A DNA stretch of 64,000 nucleotides, from assembly GCA_021790195.1 (NCBI GenBank), contig JAJYIF010000015.1:1-64000 (forward strand). The letters are read 5' to 3'. Below are positions 18,441 through 25,998 of this stretch, piece by piece. Source of the DNA: Nitrospirota bacterium (GTDB lineage Bacteria; Nitrospirota; Thermodesulfovibrionia; Thermodesulfovibrionales; UBA9159). Positions within the stretch are counted from its first letter, which is position 1, and every line of letters begins with the position of its first letter. The translations under genes were made by a program, and so were the position numbers. The notes under the pieces were generated by a model. It searched no databases. It was not told where the DNA came from and worked only from the letters and a program-made list of their open reading frames with translations.

Positions 18441-18596
18441 TGTAACTTGCCAGCCAATTTGAGAAAAGCTATCCAACCGGTTTCCGGGCAGAAAACTATT
18501 TATTTATAGGATGATGCACTCCGATGTATGCGCTTTTGGCAAGTTGCGAAAAAGGGGACGATTCCCGGCTATTTGTGACAGGCAAGTTGCGAAAAA
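18441..18596 (+). repeat. Mor-side end of the Mu-like element: three MuA-like boxes
   Basis: Boxes end at 18467 (CCAATTTGAGAAAA), 18553 (GGCAAGTTGCGAAAAA) and 18596 (GACAGGCAAGTTGCGAAAAA). The terminal box is separate and the two inner boxes sit about 43 nt apart. GCGAAAAA matches the end of known phage Mu transposase sites. AAGCTATCCAACC also occurs twice, at 18466 and 18641. Confidence 0.75.
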
Positions 18597-18675
18597 CACC
18601 CCAAAACTGCCGATAAAAAAAACAGCTCCCCAAAAAGCTGAAAGCTATCCAACCTACACAACCGAGCTACACAAC

Positions 18676-18975
18676 CTATACAACTTCAGTCAGTTTCTTG
18701 CGGGCTCTTCTCTCCTCTCTCAGTATCGCGTATATTCTTGTTGATGTTACGTTATATTTCCTGCCGAGCTGCATAATATTGCTTCCATTAAACTCCGCAC
18801 AGATCCGCTTATTCCGGAGTTTAAGAAGCGGCGACATGTTACTGTCCAGCTTGGGAAGGTAAAGCGCTTCGCCGCCGATCTCGCGCCCCAGTTTAAGCGC
18901 ATTTTCTATACCTATGATCCTGGCGATCATCTGGTATGTGGGATGAAGATCCTCAATCTTAATTTCGTCTTGCAT
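18676..18975 (-). CDS. Mor/C-family transcriptional activator
   Basis: 99 residues. It matches the Mu Mor/C pattern: a helical dimerisation segment (about 14-38), then GGEALYLPK corresponding to GGGQVYIPR of Mor, a loop, and the C-terminal HTH FNGSNIMQLGRKYNVTSTRIYAILRE corresponding to the FNGRNVSELTTRYGVT region. Mor activates Mu middle transcription. Here it is the last gene before the element end, after a sigma factor, rather than in mid-genome. A basic tail RRARKKLTEVV ends the protein. It may drive genes lost from, or located outside, the element. Confidence 0.85.
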   Translation of the reverse strand: MQDEIKIEDLHPTYQMIARIIGIENALKLGREIGGEALYLPKLDSNMSPLLKLRNKRICAEFNGSNIMQLGRKYNVTSTRIYAILREERRARKKLTEVV

Positions 18976-18990
18976 TGAGTTTTCTTCCTC

Positions 18991-19692
18991 CTAAGCAACC
19001 AGGAAGACGTCCCGGCGATCATCCGCGTACCAATCTTCCTTGTTTGATGTCTTATAAATAGCCCATCTCAATTTTCTAAGCGCTCGAGCTTCGATTTGTC
19101 CGACGTGCTGCTTACATACTCCAATGATAGCGCCTATTTCATCCAGGGTCTTATCGCGCCAGAACCGCAACTCAATAACTTTTCTCTCTCGAGTGGTGAG
19201 GGCGTTCAAGAGTCCTTTAACTTGTGCGTCGAAATAATGATCATCAGCACTTGTTTCCTTAGATACAAGAAGGTCCTTATGCGTTGTCTCGTCATCCTCG
19301 AATACCAAGTCATCAAGCGAGCTGTGATTATGCTTGCAGTGCGCTCCTATTGCATTTATGACGGCATGCTCTATAGCCGGAACTGCATAGCTCGATATCC
19401 TAAATCCCATTTCAGGGTTAAACGCCCTTATAGCCTTGATGAGCCCAAGACAACCCTCGGAGACGAGATCCATGAGCGGAAAGCCGGGGCGCCACATCTT
19501 GTAAGCCACTTTCAATACCAAGCGCAGGTTTGCCTCTGTAAGGCGATTAGCGGACTCCGTGCATCCCCCCCTTGCCTTTTCGATAAGGACGCTTTCCTCT
19601 TCCGGAGTGAGGAGAGGAATCTTATCAATATCGCTTGAAAACATCTTCTTCAGCTTTCTTTCGTCCAACCCTCTTTCGATATCTTCCATCAT
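18991..19692 (-). CDS. Phage-borne sigma-70 family RNA polymerase sigma factor
   Basis: About 233 residues. Sigma region 1.2/2 begins IPLLTPEEESVLIEKARGG. Region 2 is NLRLVLKVAYKMWRPGFPLMDLVSEGCLGLIKAIRAFNP (core binding and -10 recognition helix). Region 4 is LTTRERKVIELRFWRDKTLDEIGAIIGVCKQHVGQIEARALRKLR. It lies directly upstream of the Mor gene in a shared operon. The longer ORF starts at 19734 with no ribosome site; AAAGAGG lies just before ATG 19692/19689. Mu itself has no sigma factor, so this may replace or supplement the Mor/C cascade. Confidence 0.88.
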   Translation of the reverse strand: MMEDIERGLDERKLKKMFSSDIDKIPLLTPEEESVLIEKARGGCTESANRLTEANLRLVLKVAYKMWRPGFPLMDLVSEGCLGLIKAIRAFNPEMGFRISSYAVPAIEHAVINAIGAHCKHNHSSLDDLVFEDDETTHKDLLVSKETSADDHYFDAQVKGLLNALTTRERKVIELRFWRDKTLDEIGAIIGVCKQHVGQIEARALRKLRWAIYKTSNKEDWYADDRRDVFLVA

Positions 19693-19784
19693 GCCTCTTT
19701 TTTGTGGTAGAGTATTTCCATCGCAAGGGTGCATTTACGGTAACAAGGCCACATCTCTTCGCTGGGGACTGTGGCTTTGTCTTC

Positions 19785-20054
19785 TTATTTGCGTGCCCCG
19801 TCCGAGTCTGCGTCGACAGCGTACCGGATCTCTATAATCCCTTTGGGCGTTATCTTCTTCATCAGCGTAAGGGTCTGTGTAAAAAGCTCCATGACCTCGC
19901 TGGTAATCTCCTCTTCAGACGACAGCGATCCTTTTTGTGAATGGAATAGCCTCGCCGTGTAGATTGCATTCACAACCTCAATAGCTACGAGCGGCTCCAG
20001 AACGCCGTCGATGATCGCCTTAACTGTCTTGGTTCTACCGCTCTCCTCGTTCAT
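19785..20054 (-). CDS. Hypothetical element protein, 89 aa
   Basis: Acidic N-terminus, then a helical VLEPLVAIEVVNAIYTARLFHS and SEVMELFTQTLTLMKKI. No recognised domain. GAAGGAGGAATT precedes the ATG. It is in line with, and 20 nt downstream of, the tape-measure gene. Confidence 0.65.
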   Translation of the reverse strand: MNEESGRTKTVKAIIDGVLEPLVAIEVVNAIYTARLFHSQKGSLSSEEEITSEVMELFTQTLTLMKKITPKGIIEIRYAVDADSDGARK

Positions 20055-20074
20055 ATAATTCCTCCTTCTGATGC

Positions 20075-22462
20075 TCAGGTTTGCAAGATAACTTTATCGC
20101 CGATGGCCTCGTTGAGTGCCGGAATCAGCTTCCGGGCAAGTTCATCATAACTATTTAAGACGTCCCCATTTATGTGAATATTTACTGTAAGGGTCCGTTG
20201 CTGTTGCGACTGATCCTGTGAAGATCCCGATGAAGATGTTGCTGTTGTCGCGCTGCCGCCCGAAGTCGATGCGCTTGGCGCAGAACTCCCTCCTGTTGCA
20301 AGCTGTCCTATTGCTGTTGCAGCTATGAGTCCGGCTTGAATATAGCCGTATGTGAGCATGCTTGCAGCAAGCGGAGCCCCAAAGATCGGCCCGAGACCTA
20401 GCGGCGGCGGAGCTAGTGCAGCCATCGAGGCAGCATGCGCATTTACAATAGTGATCGCGATCGCCGCAGCTTTCTGAAGAAGGAAGAGCGCCGTATTGTT
20501 CTTGCCTATGACAGACCCGATTGCGCTGACCGTTCCCATTATCAGGTTAGAAGTATTCTGGTATGTCTGAAGCTTCAGCTGCTGAGTCATAAGCGTTGAT
20601 TGCAGATCCCACGTGTTCATCTCGTCCTGGAGGGCCTGCTCACTCGTTCCGGCGTTCGCCATTGCCGTCAAACGTCTCTGATAATAATCGTTTAGTTGCT
20701 GAAGCTTAAGGTCATAAACTGCTGAGTCCTTTTGCATTGCTAAGGCGGAATCTAAGGGATTTGCAAAATCGCCCGCATATTGAGAGCCCTGCGATAAGAG
20801 GCTAAACGTGCTCTCCATGTTCTGCAGTTGACCGGCATAAAAAGCATTAGTTAGCTCTTCCTTTCGATTAAGAGAGTTTCTAATCTCTTCCAGGTCTCTC
20901 TCGTGTCCGTCTTTCTGCGCCGCGATCATTGCCTCCTGATATGCCCGCAGCCCGGCCGCTTCCTTGTTATGCTCGGCCTGCAGGATCGCCGCGCGCTTGT
21001 CGCTCCACATCTGAATGAGGGCGTTCTGCTGCTCCTCGTTCGCGCCGATCTTGATGACCTGGTCGTAGAGCCATTTGTCCACGTTGGCGAGGTCCTTGTC
21101 GAAGCCGGTCTTCCTCTCGATGATAAAGTCCATGCTCACATTTTCAAACGCCTTTTGGCTCGCCTCATTCGTATATGCCAGCGCCGCGTCAATTCCCTCC
21201 TGGAGAAATTCCGGAGACGCGCCTTTTTGCCCGAGCTTGTAGGCGGTTTCATAGACATCCGTCATCTTTTTGTCGAGTTCGCCGAGGGAGGGGTTCATCT
21301 GATCGACCTTCGCCCTGAAGTCCTCCATTGATGATGCAAGTTCTTTAGCCTTCGATGCGTTCCCGGCGGCGGCGAGTTGCGCCTTGATTGCGTCTTCCTG
21401 CGCCTTCCTCTCGGCCTCGGCATCCTCCGGGCTCTTGTATGCCTGCTTCGTTGTCGTCGCATGAGAGAAATATTTCCGGAGGATATCCTGCCTCTGTTTG
21501 CCGAGAGCGTCGAGTTGCTGATTTAAGGCCGCAAGTCTCTCGTTAGAAAATGGATTATCCGGGTTTTGCGCCAGCAGTCCCACACCGGGAACGTTACTGA
21601 TCGCCGTCCTCATTTTTATTGTTTTCTCAACTTGGGCGATTTCGTTGTCGATCCCTTTAAGCATCGCGTCCGGGCCCACGGTGCTCTTGCCGTTCAGGAT
21701 GTCGAAGAGCGCATTTAATGCCGGGATCAGCGTCTGCGCAATGTTATTGGCGAGTTTCCCTACATTCTCATGAAATTCTTTTGTCCGCGCGCTGAGCTGC
21801 TGGAACTTTTCATAATCACTGACCGCTGCCGGTCCCATCCTCGCCATCTGCACCTGAAGATTTGCGTGGGCAAGGGTGAGGAGATCGACATTGTCTACGC
21901 CCGAGGTTATCGCCCTATTGACGAGGTTCATCTCGTCTTTCGTCAGCATCCCCATCTGGCGCAGCGAGCGCGGTATCTCGTTCGCTATCGCGTCCGAAAG
22001 TCGCTCAAACGCTTCGTTCACGGAGATCAGGGCGTTCTTCGCGGCCACCGGCGCCATCTCGGCGATCTGCTTCATGTCGCTGGAAGAGAGTCCCTGAGCA
22101 AGTCCCTTGATCGATTTCTGCATCAGGTCGGAGGCGTCGACGGTATTTTTCGTCAGCCGCTCCATGTCCGTGATCATGCCCTCGCCGTTGAAGTGCATCG
22201 TCGCGGCCATAGACGAGAATGTGTCTTCGGTCTGCCGGACTTTTGCGCCGAGTTCGACGAGTTCCATGGCTGCCACCATTTTCGTATATGCCTCTTTAGC
22301 GAGATAATATTGAGCAGTGACTTTGACCCAGCCGTCTTTTATCGTCGAGGTGACGGAGGCGCTGTCCGAGGCCAGGCGTTTTTGCGAAGCGCCGACGGCG
22401 TCGGTCTCGCTGATCGCCTGATTGCCGTCTGCCGTGTAGACTATCTCTACTTTGTTTGCCAT
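20075..22462 (-). CDS. Tail tape-measure-like protein
   Basis: 795 residues, with an alanine-rich helical N-terminus, long coiled-coil stretches (about 280-640) and hydrophobic segments near the C-terminus (about 655-735, with NTALFLLQKAAAIAITIVNAHAASMAAL). That is the pattern of phage tape-measure proteins that span the tail and later the membrane. The last 60 residues are Ser/Gly/Gln-rich and then ordered (LTVNIHINGDVL). It is the only recognisable virion structural gene in the element; no tail tube, sheath, baseplate, portal or head gene accompanies it. It may be a relic, or reused for another purpose. Confidence 0.75.
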   Translation of the reverse strand: MANKVEIVYTADGNQAISETDAVGASQKRLASDSASVTSTIKDGWVKVTAQYYLAKEAYTKMVAAMELVELGAKVRQTEDTFSSMAATMHFNGEGMITDMERLTKNTVDASDLMQKSIKGLAQGLSSSDMKQIAEMAPVAAKNALISVNEAFERLSDAIANEIPRSLRQMGMLTKDEMNLVNRAITSGVDNVDLLTLAHANLQVQMARMGPAAVSDYEKFQQLSARTKEFHENVGKLANNIAQTLIPALNALFDILNGKSTVGPDAMLKGIDNEIAQVEKTIKMRTAISNVPGVGLLAQNPDNPFSNERLAALNQQLDALGKQRQDILRKYFSHATTTKQAYKSPEDAEAERKAQEDAIKAQLAAAGNASKAKELASSMEDFRAKVDQMNPSLGELDKKMTDVYETAYKLGQKGASPEFLQEGIDAALAYTNEASQKAFENVSMDFIIERKTGFDKDLANVDKWLYDQVIKIGANEEQQNALIQMWSDKRAAILQAEHNKEAAGLRAYQEAMIAAQKDGHERDLEEIRNSLNRKEELTNAFYAGQLQNMESTFSLLSQGSQYAGDFANPLDSALAMQKDSAVYDLKLQQLNDYYQRRLTAMANAGTSEQALQDEMNTWDLQSTLMTQQLKLQTYQNTSNLIMGTVSAIGSVIGKNNTALFLLQKAAAIAITIVNAHAASMAALAPPPLGLGPIFGAPLAASMLTYGYIQAGLIAATAIGQLATGGSSAPSASTSGGSATTATSSSGSSQDQSQQQRTLTVNIHINGDVLNSYDELARKLIPALNEAIGDKVILQT

Positions 22463-22486
22463 CTCAGCGCCCTCTTTTCATTCATC

Positions 22487-22813
22487 TTATCTTCGAAGTT
22501 CTTCGGCATACTCCAACGCGATGCCGGGATATTCAGTCTGCACTTCCGAAAATGCCTCCGAAAACGACATGTCCGGAAACTCGCCTCTCCTTAGGTGTAT
22601 CAAATAATTAAGCGCGTCCCCGGGCTTCATCGCCAGAAACTCGCGCAGTTTTTGATAAGAAGTGCCTTTATCTGAGCTTTCGGAGAAGTCCAGATTTTCG
22701 TTAATAACCTTCCTAAAAGCATTTGCAAGGGTGAGCGATTTGTCTTTCGACATCTCGTTCGAGGCCAGCGTTGCTATCGCCACAATGACCGTGTCCTCGG
22801 CGTCTTGCATCAT
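22487..22813 (-). CDS. Hypothetical element protein upstream of the tape measure, 108 aa
   Basis: Helical, acidic C-terminus (FSEVQTEYPGIALEYAEELRR). Its start codon overlaps the stop of the upstream coiled-coil gene (ATGA), so the two are translationally coupled. The position just before the tape-measure gene is where tail assembly chaperones sit, but no recognisable similarity supports that role. Confidence 0.6.
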   Translation of the reverse strand: MMQDAEDTVIVAIATLASNEMSKDKSLTLANAFRKVINENLDFSESSDKGTSYQKLREFLAMKPGDALNYLIHLRRGEFPDMSFSEAFSEVQTEYPGIALEYAEELRR

Positions 22814-23427
22814 CGCACCTCTGCTTTACCCACATATTGCTGAATCAACTCGCCCTTCAGCTTATCAACCTTCGGGTTATTCACCGGGTTCTTAAGGTCA
22901 CTGAATACTACTTCTTCCAGATATTCGCCGAGACCGAGGATGGTGGGCCGGGACAATCTGTAAGCCAGGAATGATTTGTACAATACCGGCGACAGAGACT
23001 CGGCTTGCAGCCTCAACTCTCTTTCCACGCAACCCCAGAAGTTTTGTTCGAGTTCCCGCGCTTTTAAGGCGAGCTCTTTTCTCTGATTGCCGACCTCTCC
23101 CACCTCTTCATCCAGAACCTTCAACATCTGTAAGATATCGTCAATAGACTGCCCGGCTCTGTCGTGATTGTTCCTTAGAGTTTCAAATTCCCCTTCGGTT
23201 ATCTCGTCGAGCGCAAGGGCAGAGAGGGCGATTCGTTTCTCTTCGGCGGCATCGGAAAAGACTCCTTTGGCTTCATCGAGCTGAAGGCGTCTTTTCTGCT
23301 TCTTTTCCTCTATAGTGTCAAGCTTATGGTCCAAGTTCTGTACTTCCTTCTGAACATTGAGCCATGCCCGTTTCGCTTCTTCGACTTCACTTATTCCTTC
23401 TTTCTTTGTGGCCACATTCGCTGTCAT
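22810..23427 (-). CDS. Hypothetical coiled-coil protein of the Mu-like element, 205 aa
   Basis: Residues about 12-130 are strongly heptad-like and charged (LNVQKEVQNLDHKLDTIEEK and onward), followed by a shorter globular part with LYKSFLAYRLSRPTILGLGEYLEEVV. AAAAGGAGAG lies before the ATG. It could be a scaffold-like or replication accessory protein; no family is recognised. Confidence 0.6.
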   Translation of the reverse strand: MTANVATKKEGISEVEEAKRAWLNVQKEVQNLDHKLDTIEEKKQKRRLQLDEAKGVFSDAAEEKRIALSALALDEITEGEFETLRNNHDRAGQSIDDILQMLKVLDEEVGEVGNQRKELALKARELEQNFWGCVERELRLQAESLSPVLYKSFLAYRLSRPTILGLGEYLEEVVFSDLKNPVNNPKVDKLKGELIQQYVGKAEVR

Positions 23428-23447
23428 TTCCTCTCTCCTTTTCAGGT

Positions 23448-23804
23448 TTAATTTAATTCGGTCTTAGAAGCCTCTTGAATTCCCCTTCTTGTCGTCTGGC
23501 CTTCTACCTTCCGCAAAAGGGAAAAATGAAGCCCGTCGATCCTGTCTAATTTGTCGTCAGTTTCAGCAACAATGCCTCGCATGATTTTGAATAAGGAGAA
23601 CCAGTCAAGCGGGTCCTCGCCGTCGGTGTCCTTTTTTTGATGCTGTACATATTCCGAACTGATACATAACTCCAAAAGCGCCTGCAATTTGAAAACCTCG
23701 ATGTGTGCATTGTTCCTCTCCATGTCGAGGTCCTCCAACAACGCAACGAAAGACCTGTTCTCCTTTTCCCCTTCCTGCCCCTGTTTCTCTTTCCCTTGTG
23801 ACAT
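23448..23804 (-). CDS. Hypothetical element protein, 118 aa
   Basis: Start chosen at ATG 23804 because AAAGGAGATAGA precedes it; the frame is open further to 23846. Charged N-terminus (KEKQGQEGEKENRS) and a helical core with FKLQALLELCISSEYVQHQKK. No recognised domain. Confidence 0.6.
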   Translation of the reverse strand: MSQGKEKQGQEGEKENRSFVALLEDLDMERNNAHIEVFKLQALLELCISSEYVQHQKKDTDGEDPLDWFSLFKIMRGIVAETDDKLDRIDGLHFSLLRKVEGQTTRRGIQEASKTELN

Positions 23805-23890
23805 TCTATCTCCTTTTTTGCTGAACTCTGTTAATAATCCCTTCATAGACCGCGTTAATCCTTGTTAATTTCGCCTCTCGCGGCTTGCCC

Positions 23891-24412
23891 CTACCAACGA
23901 TTGCTCCTATCATGAAAAAACGGCTTAGAATGGCTCTCCTGCGTTTCCGGCATCTTTCTTTCCTTCATGACCAACAAGGCATGAATTACCTTCTTAACGG
24001 TTTCCGTGTCGAGGAACCGAATGTCGGATACTTTGAAGGTTCTCAGAAGCCATACTCTCAGAGCCTTCTTCCTGTCCTTTTCGCCTCTCGCCCTTGATAC
24101 TTCCTTCCATAGTGCCTCTATGAGTCTCAGTTGCGCTGGGCTGGCCATCCGGGCCCGGCCCCCGAGCTTCTCATGGGTCAGCTTGCCCTCATGTTCTATC
24201 CATACGCCAAGAGCCTTGGCCATCTCTTCGAGGGTATTAACGAACGCCTCTGCTTGCTCCCTCGTAAGGGCCTTAGAGGATGTGGCCGGATAGTAATGCT
24301 CGAATAATAGTTTCCTGTATGTTTCATCCGGCATTTTCATGGCGTTCTTGAGGGCGTGAATCTTCTTGATCTGCGCTTTTTCTATCGGTTTTCTCACTAC
24401 TGCCGCTTCCAC
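23891..24412 (-). CDS. GemA-like regulatory protein (gp16 / DUF1018)
   Basis: 173 residues. The N-terminal part matches Mu gp16/GemA: KAQIKKIHALKNAMKMPDETYRKLLFEHY, then SSKALTREQAEAFVNTLEEMAKALG, then ASPAQLRLIEALWKEVSRA. In Mu, GemA modulates host gene expression and DNA gyrase-linked topology during the early phase. It sits in the early operon as in Mu (A, B, then GemA). Good support for the Mu-like origin. Confidence 0.8.
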   Translation of the reverse strand: MEAAVVRKPIEKAQIKKIHALKNAMKMPDETYRKLLFEHYYPATSSKALTREQAEAFVNTLEEMAKALGVWIEHEGKLTHEKLGGRARMASPAQLRLIEALWKEVSRARGEKDRKKALRVWLLRTFKVSDIRFLDTETVKKVIHALLVMKERKMPETQESHSKPFFHDRSNRW

Positions 24413-24415
24413 ATT

Positions 24416-24730
24416 TCACCTCCTAAGTGCACACTTCAGACAGGTTTTGTAAAGTTTCACGGTCTCGGGATTACCTGCGCGAATACCTATCTTCCCGGCC
24501 TTAAGCCAGATCTCGGCGCACTTATTGGGCGAGATCGCGCCGAGCACGGGACAAACGACTTCTCCATTTTGGCCATATATTGCGGCAATCTTTGACTCAA
24601 CCCTTTTCGTGTCTGCCGGATATTTCCCCTGGCATACGAGGTCTACTGTCGTCCGCGATACCCCGAGTTCTTTGGCGACTTGCTTGGCCCCTTTGGCCTC
24701 AACTTCCTTCCGAAGAATCTCAATCCACAT
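24416..24730 (-). CDS. Small HTH protein with four-cysteine tail
   Basis: 104 residues. HTH KGAKQVAKELGVSRTTVDLVCQGKYP (about 13-38), then a tail with Cys pairs (CPVLGAISPNKC and KTCLKC) that could bind zinc or form an Fe-S site. Similar small HTH-Cys proteins accompany Mu-like prophages, but I do not recognise a named family. It overlaps the next upstream gene by 11 nt. Confidence 0.65.
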   Translation of the reverse strand: MWIEILRKEVEAKGAKQVAKELGVSRTTVDLVCQGKYPADTKRVESKIAAIYGQNGEVVCPVLGAISPNKCAEIWLKAGKIGIRAGNPETVKLYKTCLKCALRR

Positions 24731-25247
24731 GAGATCCCTCCATTTTTCCCGTCCTACCGGATCGCCTTCCGGCCTTCGGCCTTTTCGCTCCGGAGTCCTT
24801 CGCTATCGACCAGGTGACCTTAGGCCCTCCCATTCCATGGCACCTGATGTAACCGAGATCCCGGTACGTCTTTGTGAATTCCCGGACATTATGCTCTGTC
24901 TGTCCGCAGATCGTCATCAGATCAAGCCTTGTGAATCGCCTGAGCGCCCTAACGGTCCTCCACATTTTATCCCAACCGTTTTCTTTCTTCGCCGGTCGGG
25001 CAGCTGCGCGCTTATCGAGAAGCCTGGTATTGCGATAGCACATTTCATTCGCGGGCTTGCCTTTTTCATAAGTGGGAGACATCTCCCAGCACTTTACGCG
25101 GGTGATTAGACCTGCGCCTTCGAGCTTCCATAATCTGTGCCTTGCCTCGCTGCGGTTCTGCCCTGTTAATTCGACGATCTGCGAGAGCGTAAAAAACTGT
25201 GTGCTAAAGGAAAGGCAGGCGTTCATAACGTCTCTCAAGGTGCTCAT
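24720..25247 (-). CDS. Double winged-helix DNA-binding protein
   Basis: 175 residues. Two winged-helix-like units: FFTLSQIVELTGQNRSEARHRLWKLEGAGLITRV (about 18-52) and FTRLDLMTICGQTEHNVREFTKTYRDLGYIRC (about 104-136). The tail is basic (KRPKAGRRSGRTGK). Its ATG overlaps the MuB stop by 4 nt. Probably an early regulatory protein of the element. Confidence 0.7.
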   Translation of the reverse strand: MSTLRDVMNACLSFSTQFFTLSQIVELTGQNRSEARHRLWKLEGAGLITRVKCWEMSPTYEKGKPANEMCYRNTRLLDKRAAARPAKKENGWDKMWRTVRALRRFTRLDLMTICGQTEHNVREFTKTYRDLGYIRCHGMGGPKVTWSIAKDSGAKRPKAGRRSGRTGKMEGSHVD

Positions 25248-25927
25248 CTCTTAACACCGTTCAGATGTGCCGCGGTCACCTCTTTGAGGTTATTTGCCCT
25301 CGCAATCGCCTCGGCCTTATAGAGCATGATAATGATTCTCCGGAACCTGTTCGACTGCGAATGTATGTGTTCGACTGCATCACCGCTTAGTCTCACCTCA
25401 CACATTTGATCCCCTATCGCTTTCACGTCTGCCAATGTCAGATCATGGAATTTAACTATCTCAGAGAAGCGGTCATAGAGATGTTTAAACCTCATGAGTC
25501 TCTTGTCAGCCATACCCATGCCGATAAAGATTATGGGCGTGCCGGTCGTGTCGTGAATATCACGCAAGGTCTCAATGACCTTTGCATCTCCCGAAAGATA
25601 ATCAACCTCGTCAAAGAAGAGAGCTCTCGGCCTGTCGTAGAGCATATCCACGCATTGTCTGAAAAGTTCCGATACCCTCTTCGCGGGCTCTTCGCCGAGC
25701 TCGGCCACGATCTCTTCCAACAACCATTTGCCCGACATTAATTTCTTGACCCTGACAAGGACCCCGTCATTCTGCGCACACCACCATAAAGTCGTCTTTG
25801 TCTTGCCGAGTCCCGGTTCTCCATAGACAAGCGCCATGCCGGGGACACCGTCCTGGCGCTGCTGCAATCTGCTCATAGCGCCGGCAAACTCATTGACGTT
25901 TGATGTCTTTGCGAAAATCTTCTTCAT
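25244..25927 (-). CDS. MuB-like AAA+ target-selection ATPase
   Basis: 227 residues. Walker A GEPGLGKT at 36-43, Walker B RALFFDEVDY at 101-110, sensor-1 GTPIIFIGMG. A C-terminal helical domain ends EVTAAHLNGVKR. MuB-type ATPases bind target DNA, stimulate MuA and confer target immunity. It is immediately downstream of the transposase, as in Mu. It is shorter than phage Mu MuB (312 aa) because the N-terminal HTH appendage is absent; an XRE-AAA fusion elsewhere in the element may compensate. Confidence 0.88.
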   Translation of the reverse strand: MKKIFAKTSNVNEFAGAMSRLQQRQDGVPGMALVYGEPGLGKTKTTLWWCAQNDGVLVRVKKLMSGKWLLEEIVAELGEEPAKRVSELFRQCVDMLYDRPRALFFDEVDYLSGDAKVIETLRDIHDTTGTPIIFIGMGMADKRLMRFKHLYDRFSEIVKFHDLTLADVKAIGDQMCEVRLSGDAVEHIHSQSNRFRRIIIMLYKAEAIARANNLKEVTAAHLNGVKR

Positions 25928-25998
25928 GTGCTATACTCCTCTTAGCGTTTGAATTTTGGCTGTCCCAGGACAGCCTTTTTTTTGACATGAAGCCTTCC

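Noticed and set aside
18313-18441. tRNA-Leu as attachment site for an integrase-type island
   Set aside because: No integrase gene and no duplicate of the tRNA 3' end at the far side; the adjacent element encodes MuA, which inserts without tRNA specificity.
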